A DNA stretch of 64,000 nucleotides from Bacteroidota bacterium (GTDB lineage: Bacteria; Bacteroidota; Bacteroidia; Palsa-948), in contig JACRAM010000036.1 of NCBI GenBank assembly GCA_016213405.1, positions 1-64,000 on the forward strand, given 5' to 3'. The position numbers were made by a program, and so were the translations under genes. This document shows positions 35,078 to 43,552 of the stretch, in pieces (within the stretch, counting starts at the first letter, position 1; each line of letters begins with the position of its first letter). Below the pieces are notes generated by a model. That model saw nothing but the letters and a program-made list of their open reading frames with translations, was not told where the DNA came from and ran no database searches.

Positions 35078-37831
35078 TTATTTCGTTACTGCGAGTTTGT
35101 TCGTCACTTCAAGTTGCCCGTTAATAATTATTTTATATAAATATATTCCCGAATATATGTCGGTTGTTGAAACAGAAACTTTATTTTCTCCCGGCACAAG
35201 CACATAACTGCTTATTTTATTTCCTATCACATCGTAAATTTCCAATGCGCCCGTTTCATTTTCTTCAAGCTCTGTTTCATATACCGCGCCATCTGATGTG
35301 GGATTAGGATACATTATGCCCACATTATCAATAGTTACAGGCATTTCCACCTCTTCTGAAAATCTTGCACTCAGAGGAGCGAAATCATTTACATCAATTC
35401 CAAGCATTACACGCGCATCGTAAACCCCAATGCCACCGGACAAAGGATTTTGCAACGCGATATTCTGCAAAGCCGCAGAATCAGCCGGGCTAAACGCATC
35501 AATATCATTCGCCCAACTGCGCAGAAATACATCATGAACTGTTTTATGATTCTGTTCTATCAGGTTATCAGCAGATATGCTGTTATTGACAATCGCTGCA
35601 TTGGAGAAATCATTCCTGGATATAAACTCCCGGGTTTTTTGTATCTTGCCCATGTTGGTATTCATCATGCTGTCATGAAAATTCTGAAGCACCGTATCCT
35701 CCGGTGTGCCAAGCAAATGCAGCAGTATAGTATCTTTTCTTATTTCTGACAGCGCAGTTTGCTTTGCCATAAACTGCATCTCAAAAGATGCCTGATTTAA
35801 GGGGGGAGTATTTTTTGCAATTTGCCCCAAAAGCTGATAGTTACATAATTGTGGAGGGAGGAAACAAGGATTACTGCAAGCATTAGTAGAAGGTACAGGT
35901 GGTGGTATAAGAATTGTATTGAATGGACTAATGATTTGGGGTTTATAAGGCAAACTGGAACTTTGAACATACCATGTCCTTTGTGTGTTAAAAATCCCCT
36001 TTACATCTGCATCTCTTCCAGCGAAAACATTCCATTGATTATCTGACGCAGAGGATGTAGTTCCCTGGTTTCCAATATCAGTATTTTCAAGGGTAACTCC
36101 TCGTTGGTTTAAATTAAGAATATTGCATTGAACAGTACTAGAAGGAAGATGATTGCCAAAGCAGCGAATGCCTGTTCCTGTTCTGTCAATTTGATTATTG
36201 GTTATCTGTGAAGTAGGACTGATGTCGGCAGATATTCCAAAAAGTTGAGTAGTGTAACTAGGTGTAGGATTATTATTGCCGTTGCGCTGTACAAGATTTT
36301 GGTTGATTGTAGCCCCTGTGGTGTTTTCTAAATGTATGCCGTATGAAATGAAAGAAGGAATCGAAGGAAGATAATATATTTTGTTCAAACTGCCGATATT
36401 GGCAGAAGGAATATTGGTGCCCCAGATTCCATTTTGAATGTTCTTAATATTGTTATTATGAACATAGGTGGAACCAGGAGATATGATTGCATTTTGCATT
36501 CTTATTCCTGTCTGTTTGTTTGCATTGCCTCCATTAATCGCATTAAATCCAATATCAATGGTACAGTTGTTTGTTTGTAACGTTTGAATTGCATTACCAC
36601 CAAAAGTTGATGCACCAAAATTTGTTATGGTATTATTGGAAATTGTTGCTGTGGTGTTGTTACTGGATGAAAAGAAAATACCATTTCTGACATTGGTCAG
36701 TTTGTTTCCCTTTATCAATACAGTTTTTCCATTAGTAGTTGTAACCCTGATAGAATTGGAAGGAATAATAGAGGAAGAATTAATATTAGTTAAAATATTA
36801 TTTTGCACATCCACATTAATATTCTGCTGGGCAAATATTGCATTCGAACAAACCTGTATGGTACATTTTTGCGTTGCAACAATACCGCCAACAGTCAGTG
36901 TGCGGTTTGGATTTCCTGTAGGATTTCCTGTAGCATGAATGGCAAATCCCACCGGAGGTGGATTACATTGACTGCCAGAGCAAGTTCCCAAAGCGCAGCA
37001 AATGGGTATTGCGACAATAGAAGTTTGTTGAATGTTATTAAATAAGTCATTAATGACGTTGACATTACTATTGGTGCTATGAATGCCTATATCCATATTA
37101 TCAAATAAATTTTTATTTGAAGCTCCTGTTATTCCTATGGTGATTGCATTTACATCTGTAATTTCAAATCCGCGAATAGTTCTGATTCCACTATGAGGAC
37201 TTATGAGTAATCCGCTACAAGTAAAGTTCGAACCTTGAATAGTGGCAGGTGTAAGTGCAGAAGTAGATGTTTGAACGACTACATGCTGATAATTTCTATC
37301 AAGTGTGGAATTTTCTATATGGAAAACCCCTCCGTTTGTAGAGAACACAGCATTTTGTGCATCTTGAACACGCGATCCAGCCTGTAATCGCTTTGCATAT
37401 TCTTTGGAAAAGTTTTTTCTTTTTCTTGCGAGCGATACTTCCTTAGAGTTGTCTTTACCAAATCCCCATGAGGTTACCATCCCGGCAAATCCCTGATTCG
37501 TTAAAGTCCAAAACGCCCATCCGCGTTTCACATCGGAGAACATATCAGGATGCTCATACACCACTCTCGCGTTTTTAAATAACTCACGGCTGTGAAGCGT
37601 AGACCGGATTTCTTTTTCCAATGCAGGGAATTTTGTCTGCACCACTTTGTAAAAATTTATCACTTCTCCGTTTTTGTCATTAATCACCTCCGTTTCTGAT
37701 TTCGGTTTGGCAAAGAATAATGCTCCTCCTCCGAAGAATGGCTCACAATACAATGTATGCGGAGGAATAAGCGACAATAGAATTTTCACCATTGTCTGCT
37801 TTCCCCCGTAGTATGTGATCGGTGTTTTCAT
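35078..37831 (-). CDS. Chimeric frame: Dam-type methyltransferase N-terminus fused to a T9SS beta-helix protein
   Basis: The 917-residue frame has two unrelated halves. Residues 1-150 are the start of a D12-class adenine methyltransferase. From about residue 151 (AGSRVQDAQNAVF, base about 37381) it is a right-handed beta-helix surface protein with many N/I/T-rich repeats (for example NTTATISNNTITNFG). It ends in a type A sorting domain (YPNPTSDGAVYETEL, SGIYLYKIIINGQ). The fusion is in frame, but there is no signal peptide, so the beta-helix part could not enter the T9SS route. It marks the left junction of the phage-like block, or an assembly chimera. Confidence 0.8.
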   Translation of the reverse strand: MKTPITYYGGKQTMVKILLSLIPPHTLYCEPFFGGGALFFAKPKSETEVINDKNGEVINFYKVVQTKFPALEKEIRSTLHSRELFKNARVVYEHPDMFSDVKRGWAFWTLTNQGFAGMVTSWGFGKDNSKEVSLARKRKNFSKEYAKRLQAGSRVQDAQNAVFSTNGGVFHIENSTLDRNYQHVVVQTSTSALTPATIQGSNFTCSGLLISPHSGIRTIRGFEITDVNAITIGITGASNKNLFDNMDIGIHSTNSNVNVINDLFNNIQQTSIVAIPICCALGTCSGSQCNPPPVGFAIHATGNPTGNPNRTLTVGGIVATQKCTIQVCSNAIFAQQNINVDVQNNILTNINSSSIIPSNSIRVTTTNGKTVLIKGNKLTNVRNGIFFSSSNNTTATISNNTITNFGASTFGGNAIQTLQTNNCTIDIGFNAINGGNANKQTGIRMQNAIISPGSTYVHNNNIKNIQNGIWGTNIPSANIGSLNKIYYLPSIPSFISYGIHLENTTGATINQNLVQRNGNNNPTPSYTTQLFGISADISPTSQITNNQIDRTGTGIRCFGNHLPSSTVQCNILNLNQRGVTLENTDIGNQGTTSSASDNQWNVFAGRDADVKGIFNTQRTWYVQSSSLPYKPQIISPFNTILIPPPVPSTNACSNPCFLPPQLCNYQLLGQIAKNTPPLNQASFEMQFMAKQTALSEIRKDTILLHLLGTPEDTVLQNFHDSMMNTNMGKIQKTREFISRNDFSNAAIVNNSISADNLIEQNHKTVHDVFLRSWANDIDAFSPADSAALQNIALQNPLSGGIGVYDARVMLGIDVNDFAPLSARFSEEVEMPVTIDNVGIMYPNPTSDGAVYETELEENETGALEIYDVIGNKISSYVLVPGENKVSVSTTDIYSGIYLYKIIINGQLEVTNKLAVTK
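37382..37831 (-). pseudogene. Truncated Dam-type (D12 class) DNA adenine methyltransferase
   Basis: The start MKTPITYYGGKQTMVKILL and YCEPFFGGGALFFAKP are motifs X and I of D12-class methyltransferases. The helical target-recognition part begins (GWAFWTLTNQGFAGMVTSWG), but the frame switches to the T9SS protein before the catalytic DPPY motif. The fragment should be inactive as a methyltransferase. It follows the RadC-methyltransferase gene in the same direction with only a GC-rich repeat between (about 37839-37861). Confidence 0.85.
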
Positions 37832-37870
37832 ACAGCCCCTCCCGACCTCCCCGAAGGGGAGGAGAATGGA

Positions 37871-39424
37871 TTACGCAGCTTTATTAAAGTTTAATTGTTT
37901 CAGTTCCTTTATTAATGAATCTATCTCCCTTCCCTTCAGGAAGGGTTGGGGATGGGCTCTTTCAATATTTTTCTCAGCAATTTTGCAGTAAGATTTTTTT
38001 CCTTCTATGCCGATGAACTTTCTTCCAAGTTCTATGGCTCTTACGCCTGTCGTGCCTGTTCCGCAAAAGGGATCCAGCACGATTCCATTTCTCGGGCATC
38101 CGGCAAGAATGGGCTTTGTAATCAGTTCTCCGTTAAAGGCTGCGTAATGTTTCTCATGATTCGGCTTGGTGGAAATGCTCCAATAGTCCGTCACGTCTCC
38201 CGGATTCTTACCGAGCGGGTTCAGCTTTATCTTTTTTCTTTTTCCTCCTCCCTTGATTCCTTTTCCAAAAGGTCCCTTTGGATTTTTTGGATCTCCTCCG
38301 TAAGCCGTCATGTCGTAATTGACTCGCTCGATGGAAGATGCTTTGTAAGGAGCGCGCACGGCATCCAAATCGAAATAATAATCTTTCCTTTTTACTAGCA
38401 GAAAAATATGTTCGTGCTTTTTTGAAAAACGGTCTCGCACGCTTTCGGGAAGGGAATTGGGTTTTGCCCAGATGATGTCGTTGCGTACAATCCATCCCCG
38501 CTTGGCGCACCCGATGGCGAAGCGATGGGGAATTAACGTAAGTGATTTATGCAAAAGTTTATTTTTCTTGTGATTGTTGGCAATCTTGGGAGCAGCTTCC
38601 GCTTTTCTCATTTTATTTTTCTTCGCTTCTTTCAAATCCTGCCCGCTTCCGTTTCCGCTTCCGAAAAAACTATCGCCAAGATTCACCCATACTGTTCCTC
38701 TCGGTTTTAGCACACGCTTGATTTCATCCATGAGCAGGTAGAGATTGTCGAGGTATTCCATATAGGTGGGCTCCAGCCCCCATTGTCCTTTCCATCCATA
38801 ATCCCTGAGCTGCCAGTAGGGAGGTGAAGTAATCACGCAGTCGATGCTTTCGTCAGGAAGGTCTTTCATTACCCCCAGCACATCTCCGCAGAGAATGGAA
38901 TTTGCGATAAGTTTTTTATGAATACCGTCCAACCCGTACATCATTCCCTGATCAGCGAATGAAAAATATTCTGTCGGAGTAACAATGATATGGTCAAGTA
39001 AATCAACTTCGAGCAGTTTTCCAGCTTGTTTTAGCCTGTTGGTAATCTCCCTGTCCGCTACACTTGGTGAAATATTTCCGCTGGGATGATTGTGCGCTAC
39101 AATGATGGCGCTTGAAAGAGATTTTACGGCAATTGAAAAAATAAGTTTGGGATCTATGACTGTTCCGCTTACTCCTCCCGTGCTGAGATGATAATACCCG
39201 ATGATGCGGTTCATGCGGTTGAGATAAAGCACTACGGCATGCTCTCGGACATTAATTTCATCCTTGCCGATGACTCTCCGGACAAATTCAGCCACTTCAC
39301 CGGGCTGGGTGACTTTACCATGGAACTTTTTTTCCGAAGGGTTAAAAATAATTTTCACTTCGGGAATATTTTTCTCGAGAACAGAACCAAGTCCGGCATC
39401 TTTCCTATACAATGCTCCGTGCAT
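37871..39424 (-). CDS. RadC/JAMM domain fused to a beta-class DNA methyltransferase
   Basis: The first part (about 45-170) is a RadC-type JAMM domain: VREHAVVLYLNRMNRIIGYY, then AHNHPSGNISPSVAD with the HxH...D metal site. The second part is a DNA methyltransferase with motif IV TSPPYWQLRDYG before motif I LDPFCGTGTTG, the order of beta-class N4-cytosine or N6-adenine enzymes. I chose ATG 39424, which leaves 13 bases after the previous gene; ATG 39478 is possible but overlaps it by 41 bases. The C-terminus includes an in-frame GC-rich repeat (HPQPFLKGR). RadC domains are frequent on mobile elements, and the fusion suggests phage- or plasmid-type anti-restriction or repair. Confidence 0.85.
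   Translation of the reverse strand: MHGALYRKDAGLGSVLEKNIPEVKIIFNPSEKKFHGKVTQPGEVAEFVRRVIGKDEINVREHAVVLYLNRMNRIIGYYHLSTGGVSGTVIDPKLIFSIAVKSLSSAIIVAHNHPSGNISPSVADREITNRLKQAGKLLEVDLLDHIIVTPTEYFSFADQGMMYGLDGIHKKLIANSILCGDVLGVMKDLPDESIDCVITSPPYWQLRDYGWKGQWGLEPTYMEYLDNLYLLMDEIKRVLKPRGTVWVNLGDSFFGSGNGSGQDLKEAKKNKMRKAEAAPKIANNHKKNKLLHKSLTLIPHRFAIGCAKRGWIVRNDIIWAKPNSLPESVRDRFSKKHEHIFLLVKRKDYYFDLDAVRAPYKASSIERVNYDMTAYGGDPKNPKGPFGKGIKGGGKRKKIKLNPLGKNPGDVTDYWSISTKPNHEKHYAAFNGELITKPILAGCPRNGIVLDPFCGTGTTGVRAIELGRKFIGIEGKKSYCKIAEKNIERAHPQPFLKGREIDSLIKELKQLNFNKAA
37926..37957. repeat. GC-rich palindromic repeat in frame in the RadC-methyltransferase gene
   Basis: CCCTTCCCTTCAGGAAGGG and a following GGGGATGGGC belong to the same loose repeat family as the copies at 43488-43520 and 43561-43615. 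It encodes part of the C-terminal tail after the last methyltransferase motif. Confidence 0.55.
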
Positions 39425-39437
39425 GATTTTAACCTGT

Positions 39438-39641
39438 TTAAGTTGTGTTAAGGTCAGGCGAGTTGTTATTGTCGTCATCGTCCTTTTCAAATGCTTTGGC
39501 AATGGCTTCCCCGATGACCGCACCGAAAAAACCACCGATCATTACGAACGGCACGGCATCTTTCTCGGCATGCTTCGCATAGAGGTAGCTTGCCAGCGAT
39601 GCGACAAGAGTGGCGGTGGATACAATTAATTTTTCCTTCAT
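39438..39641 (-). CDS. Small glycine-rich membrane protein
   Basis: The 67-residue protein has two hydrophobic segments (LIVSTATLVASLASYLYA and VPFVMIGGFFGAVIGEAIA) and an acidic, Asp/Asn-rich tail. The GxxxG-like spacing suggests helix packing in a membrane. It lies at the end of the lysis-like group, 3 bases from the coiled-coil protein gene. It may be a holin-like or virion-membrane protein; no family was recognised. Confidence 0.6.
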   Translation of the reverse strand: MKEKLIVSTATLVASLASYLYAKHAEKDAVPFVMIGGFFGAVIGEAIAKAFEKDDDDNNNSPDLNTT

Positions 39642-39644
39642 GGT

Positions 39645-40295
39645 TTATCTTTTTCCTGTAAGCATATCATGAACTAAAAATCCTGTCAAGACCATCGCTC
39701 CACATACAAGCAGGCGGGACCGGAAGGTTTTTTTTCGGAGTTGTTTGCTTGCTTCGTTCAGATTATCTGCAAGGGTTTTCTGCTGCTGAAGTGAATTATC
39801 CAGCAGATTTTTCATTTCAGAATAACTCTTTTCGCAAATACTGAAAGAAGAATCCCTGTTTTGAACCTGTGCAGTTAGAAGGACAATCGTGCTGCCGCAT
39901 AAACTGTCGCGTTCTGTAGATTGCACAAGCAGATTTGTCACTTCTGATTTTAGTGAATCACAGTATGCCAGTTTGGAAGCGGTGTCGGTTTCAATTTTTT
40001 GTTTTTCAATCGTAGCATTAATTTTATTCTGAAGCGCAAACACTTTTGATTTGGATTTCTTCAGTTTCTCCTTAGCATACTTCACAGCAAATTCCAAACT
40101 GTCGTTTTCCCGAAGAAGCAGATGCACAGTCTGCCGGTATTCGTTGTCAGTTTTCTCTTTTTGTTTCTGAATGATTGTTATTTTCTTTTTAGTGACATCC
40201 TGTTTTGCAGGCGGTGTCTGCTCAGGCGTAACAAGGTTGTAGGTGCTGAGGGTAATCAGTGTAAGAATCATTAATAAGCCGATAAGTTTTTTCAT
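39645..40295 (-). CDS. Coiled-coil protein with N- and C-terminal membrane segments (spanin-like)
   Basis: The 216-residue protein starts with a hydrophobic segment (MKKLIGLLMILTLITLSTYNL). A long Lys/Glu/Gln-rich coiled coil runs from about 35 to 185. A C-terminal membrane segment follows (LLVCGAMVLTGFLVHDML). The start overlaps the holin-like gene by 4 bases (ATGA), so translation is coupled. Position next to a holin-like gene and an amidase resembles Rz-type spanins, but two membrane segments are atypical. An internal bridge between membranes is inference. Confidence 0.6.
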   Translation of the reverse strand: MKKLIGLLMILTLITLSTYNLVTPEQTPPAKQDVTKKKITIIQKQKEKTDNEYRQTVHLLLRENDSLEFAVKYAKEKLKKSKSKVFALQNKINATIEKQKIETDTASKLAYCDSLKSEVTNLLVQSTERDSLCGSTIVLLTAQVQNRDSSFSICEKSYSEMKNLLDNSLQQQKTLADNLNEASKQLRKKTFRSRLLVCGAMVLTGFLVHDMLTGKR

Positions 40296-40564
40296 GGTTG
40301 TTTTTCGTTTTGATTGTTAAGGTTTGATTTTGCCTGCCCGTCCGGCAGTCGGGTTTTTCGTTCAATAGAGTAACCGAAGCATCCTGCTCCCACCAAACTC
40401 ACAAAGGAGTAGAACATATATTCGGGAACTACAATTCCAAAAAACTGTTCTCCAATCCAGCTGATAATGGTGATCGCTACAAAGACCAGCGTGACCACTT
40501 CCCGCAGGTTGTAGCTTCCGTCCTTGTCTTTGAGAATTTCTTCCAGAAAGTTTTTCTCGTTCAT
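40292..40564 (-). CDS. Holin-like small membrane protein
   Basis: The 90-residue protein has a polar N-terminus (NFLEEILKDKDGSYNLREV) and two transmembrane segments (VVTLVFVAITIISWIG and MFYSFVSLVGAGCFGY), then a charged tail with two short repeats. The size, topology and neighbourhood (amidase, coiled-coil spanin-like protein) fit a phage holin. No named holin family could be assigned. Confidence 0.6.
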   Translation of the reverse strand: MNEKNFLEEILKDKDGSYNLREVVTLVFVAITIISWIGEQFFGIVVPEYMFYSFVSLVGAGCFGYSIERKTRLPDGQAKSNLNNQNEKQP

Positions 40565-40579
40565 CGGGTGAATTCTTTT

Positions 40580-40780
40580 TTACCAGATGAGCCCCATCAG
40601 CCATTTGAAAAACCCCTTTCGGTTGGGCTGAATCGCAACAACAATGTTGATGTTGGTGATGCTGATCACATCGCCCTGTGGTTTTGGAGAAGGAGCGGGT
40701 GTTTGGGCAATCGTGTGAAGAACGATTTTGAAAATATTCTCCATGAAATTGTTTTCTGTTTTTCTGTTTTTTGTTTCCAT
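40580..40780 (-). CDS. Small hypothetical protein with C-terminal hydrophobic segment
   Basis: A 66-residue frame; an internal start (MENIFKIVLHTIAQ, 40744) is also possible. It has a proline-rich middle and a short hydrophobic end (GFFKWLMGLIW). Its place in the operon, between the L,D-transpeptidase-like and holin-like genes with short gaps, supports a real gene. Its function is unknown. Confidence 0.45.
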   Translation of the reverse strand: METKNRKTENNFMENIFKIVLHTIAQTPAPSPKPQGDVISITNINIVVAIQPNRKGFFKWLMGLIW

Positions 40781-40804
40781 TGGTTTTTTGTTTTTTGGTT
40801 GTTA

Positions 40805-41467
40805 TTAATTGTGATCGTATTCGTTGTATGCCCATATCCCGAGACCGAGCGTCAGCGTTCCGATGAGAATTCTTCTCAAACTTTCCCTGCGTATCGCCCT
40901 AAAGTCAATCAGCGTATAGGTGAAGTTGTTTCCGTACAGTTTCCGGTGCCTCTCGCAGAGTTCCATAAACTCGTAAAAGTTCTCTGCGTTTTCAAAGACC
41001 TGGCATCCTGCGGAAAATTTTTCGATGAATTTTGTTTTTCCCTGTGCGAGAGCACGGTGAATGTTGATCCCGAAAACTCCCGTCAGCTTCGTTCCGTTCA
41101 GAAAATCGAGATAAGCGTTGCGGTCGTAATCGCGGAGAATGGTTACAGGTTTTTTCTGAACAAGGGCTTTATACTTTCCTTTATGCAGCCCGATTTCATA
41201 CGCATCTGCGTATTGCCCCTGTGCGAGTATGGCTGTGCCCTGCGGTTCGGTTGGGTTTTCCAGCCAGTAGGTGCCGGGGTCAGTAGTTGCTTTATATATA
41301 TGATAGTTCCATTTACCATTTGTTGTTCTGTAGAACACATGTATCTCATCATCGAAACGATTCGCGAGAACGCTTTTTGAACGAAGCCCCACGATGTTGA
41401 GTTCGTAAGGGCGCGTGTGAAGCGTAAACTTTTTCCTTCGGAGTATGGATTTCATGCGCGAGAGCAT
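40805..41467 (-). CDS. L,D-transpeptidase-like (YkuD-type) protein
   Basis: The 220-residue protein has GVFGINIHRA followed about 14 residues later by FSAGCQVF, which resembles the YkuD H...SxGC active site with a catalytic cysteine. Beta strands before it (YELNIVGLRSKS, DEIHVFYRTTNGKWNYHIY) fit that fold. A C-terminal hydrophobic segment (ILIGTLTLGLGIWAY) would anchor it. YkuD enzymes form or break 3-3 peptidoglycan links. Next to an amidase and a peptidoglycan-binding protein, a role in local wall remodelling during particle entry or exit is likely, though not proven. The start overlaps the previous stop. Confidence 0.65.
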   Translation of the reverse strand: MLSRMKSILRRKKFTLHTRPYELNIVGLRSKSVLANRFDDEIHVFYRTTNGKWNYHIYKATTDPGTYWLENPTEPQGTAILAQGQYADAYEIGLHKGKYKALVQKKPVTILRDYDRNAYLDFLNGTKLTGVFGINIHRALAQGKTKFIEKFSAGCQVFENAENFYEFMELCERHRKLYGNNFTYTLIDFRAIRRESLRRILIGTLTLGLGIWAYNEYDHN

Positions 41468-41940
41468 CAGGCAGCGAGATTTTGTTCTTCTTCGCCCTCA
41501 TCATTCTGCTTGGTCAGAACATCGGGAACATAATTCTTCAGCCATTCCCTAACATCGAAACTCGGACATGCTTTTTTCACTTCAGGAAAATCCCTGTGTC
41601 CGAGAATCTTTGCCTGCGGATATTTCTGTGATAACTGAAAAAGTTTTTGGAACATGGATTCCTTCTGTGCATCCGTGCGGTTGTCAATGGGGTTATTGTC
41701 TTTATCAACTCCCCCGATGTAAGCGATGTGGATGCATTCTGCATTATGCCCGTATGCACCGTAACTTTTTTGGGCTTCAGCAAGCAGCTTCACTATTTCT
41801 CCGCTTCGCTTGATGATGTAATGGTAGCCCGGTGTGTCTCCCCATCCGCGCTCTTCTTTCCAGAATTTTTTGATTGCCTCCAGCGTAGCCGAAGGCGGTG
41901 TGGCGGTGCAATGCACCACGATAAATTTTATGTTTCTCAT
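41467..41940 (-). CDS. N-acetylmuramoyl-L-alanine amidase (amidase_2 / T7 lysozyme type)
   Basis: The 157-residue enzyme cleaves the bond between MurNAc and the stem peptide. Zinc ligands are visible: His in FIVVHCTATP (residue 10), His in ILGHRDFP and the Cys in ACPSFDVREWL. GYHYIIKRSGEI and HIAYIGGVDKDN are typical of phage endolysins such as T7 lysozyme. There is no signal peptide, consistent with a holin-dependent endolysin or a virion-borne hydrolase. The start overlaps the upstream stop by 4 bases (ATGA). Confidence 0.92.
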   Translation of the reverse strand: MRNIKFIVVHCTATPPSATLEAIKKFWKEERGWGDTPGYHYIIKRSGEIVKLLAEAQKSYGAYGHNAECIHIAYIGGVDKDNNPIDNRTDAQKESMFQKLFQLSQKYPQAKILGHRDFPEVKKACPSFDVREWLKNYVPDVLTKQNDEGEEEQNLAA

Positions 41941-42836
41941 AGATGTTTTATAGTTTTTGTTTCGACTAAAAAATTTTCTCCGTTGTTTTCAAAAGCGGTG
42001 TAGCCGTCCCGTTCGGTGATTTCTGTTCCGAGAATCATACCCGCAGGAACTTTTATTCCTTCGCGGGGACTTTTCCAAACCACTGTTTTTTGGTTGGTGA
42101 TGATAGCGGGACCTTCAATGCCCGAAAGCGACCATTTGCTTCCGTCATACTTCAGTCCCATGCGCGAGAACTCCAGCCGTATCTGCTGTTTCTGCTTGTC
42201 ATCTGAAAAACTGTCAAGCAGCCCATTCACTAAGGTTTGCCTTACTCCGCGAAGCGGATATTTTTTGAACTCTTCGCTCGCGGCAGAATAATCTTCTCTG
42301 CTTTTCATTCCCCGAAGCGTGAAGAGAACCTGTGCAAGATTTTTATTCACGGCATTTTTATAGAGCGTTTTGGCTACTTCGGAAGCGTTGATGGCATTTC
42401 CTTTAGTCAGCACGTTGAAGGTGCTGTCATCAATTTCTTCCGGCAGATTCAGTTTCTTCAGCGCATTCACTGTTTCGCTTCCGAAATCTCCGTCCGCACC
42501 GTACTTGGGCAAAATTCTTTTTCCGTACTTGGCGATGAGTGACTGCTGAAGCGTTTTCACTTTCGCTCCTTTGCTCCCTTTCTTTAGAGGAAAATCATCA
42601 TTGCGGGGAGTAGTGTTAGAAGGAAGAAAAGAACTCTGCTGAGGAGGAGAAGGAATTTTGAACGATGAATCGTCTTCCTGTTCTTCTTCCTTTTTAGCAC
42701 GCCTTGTTTTCCACCACTGCCATCCGAAATATCCCCCGATACCGGCAACCGCAGTTCCCAGCCCGAAGAGAATAATGCGTTTCTTCTTTTTCTTTTTATC
42801 CTCAGAACTAATTGTCTTTTCGTTTTTCATTTTCAT
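41937..42836 (-). CDS. Membrane-anchored peptidoglycan-binding protein with SH3-like end
   Basis: ATG 42836 (MKMKNEKTIS, 299 residues) overlaps the upstream stop as ATGA, so I prefer it to the longer frame. After a lysine cluster there is one transmembrane segment (about 21-42). A peptidoglycan_binding_1 domain follows (LKKGSKGAKVKTLQQSL, GADGDFGSETVNALKKL; about 84-130). Residues about 151-225 are helical with a spacing that weakly recalls an annexin repeat lacking GTDE. The end (about 240-299) looks SH3-like. It probably ties the particle or its membrane to the cell wall. Confidence 0.8.
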   Translation of the reverse strand: MKMKNEKTISSEDKKKKKKRIILFGLGTAVAGIGGYFGWQWWKTRRAKKEEEQEDDSSFKIPSPPQQSSFLPSNTTPRNDDFPLKKGSKGAKVKTLQQSLIAKYGKRILPKYGADGDFGSETVNALKKLNLPEEIDDSTFNVLTKGNAINASEVAKTLYKNAVNKNLAQVLFTLRGMKSREDYSAASEEFKKYPLRGVRQTLVNGLLDSFSDDKQKQQIRLEFSRMGLKYDGSKWSLSGIEGPAIITNQKTVVWKSPREGIKVPAGMILGTEITERDGYTAFENNGENFLVETKTIKHL

Positions 42837-43552
42837 GCTTTTGGTTTTGAAGCGATAATTTTTATATATGGGAGATATTCCCACGCTTCGAGTTCGCCTT
42901 TCAGATCATCCAGCATATTGCTGTTATAAAGTTTCCAGTAGGCTTTTGCTGTTTCAAGAAAAGCAGCCTGCGAAGGAATTTCTGTGAACACCGCTTTGAC
43001 GGCATCTTCATCCGTACCGGGGAAGGGACCATACGTTTTATCAAAAGCAGACTTGAGCCGCTTCGCCCATTCTTCGTACTGCTTGCCGGAATCGACAGGT
43101 TTTCCTCCTTTCTTCTCCGGCTTGCTGGCGATGATGGAAAGCATTTCATTGTACTGGGTGCTTTGCAGTTCATCGCTCATGTCATTGAACAAATTAGAGT
43201 TGTACAATTTTTTATAGGACTTCGCCACTTTGTTCATTTCTTCTTTGCTCGGAATTTCCCTCAATGCCTTTCGGAGTTTTTCTGTGTCTGTTCCAGGCCA
43301 TCCGTCATTTTCAAATGCCATTTTGACCTGCTTCGCCCATGTCGCGGGCGTATTTTCTTCCAACGTTTTATTTTCTTCTTTGTTAGCAATGCCTTTTCGC
43401 ACGATATGCCTTCCGAGAAAAAAACTTCCTGTCAGCACAACTATGCTTCCCAATCCGTAGAGGATTTTTTCTTTGAGCGTAAATGATGCCCCACCCTCGC
43501 CCTCCCCATTGGGGAGGGAACTATTTTCTCTTATTTGTTTTGTCGCATTCAT
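42833..43552 (-). CDS. Membrane-anchored protein with two annexin-like repeats
   Basis: The 239-residue protein has one transmembrane segment (about 28-50) and two about 75-residue repeats (about 72-143 and 161-234). Each has (F)PGTD at the start (86-89, 178-181), a KLYNSN(L/M) segment and an acidic residue about 41 positions after the Gly (E128, E220). In repeat 2, GTDEDAVKAVF and LYNSNMLDDLKGEL parallel the GTDEE...LFGRDLLDDLKSEL pattern I recall for annexin A5, including the calcium-site residues. Annexins bind acidic phospholipid via calcium. In this operon a membrane-contacting role is plausible. The N-terminus carries an in-frame GC-rich repeat. Confidence 0.75.
   Translation of the reverse strand: MNATKQIRENSSLPNGEGEGGASFTLKEKILYGLGSIVVLTGSFFLGRHIVRKGIANKEENKTLEENTPATWAKQVKMAFENDGWPGTDTEKLRKALREIPSKEEMNKVAKSYKKLYNSNLFNDMSDELQSTQYNEMLSIIASKPEKKGGKPVDSGKQYEEWAKRLKSAFDKTYGPFPGTDEDAVKAVFTEIPSQAAFLETAKAYWKLYNSNMLDDLKGELEAWEYLPYIKIIASKPKA
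43488..43520. repeat. GC-rich palindromic repeat in frame near the N-terminus of the annexin-like protein
   Basis: CCCTCCCCATTGGGGAGGG is a near-perfect palindrome and encodes SLPNGEGEGG at residues 12-21. A related intergenic copy with GGGGATGGGC lies at 43561-43615. Confidence 0.6.

Noticed and set aside
40362-40835. 157-residue open frame overlapping the holin-like gene
   Set aside because: It is in another frame across three well-spaced small genes and has a low-complexity, Gln/His-rich composition typical of shadow frames.
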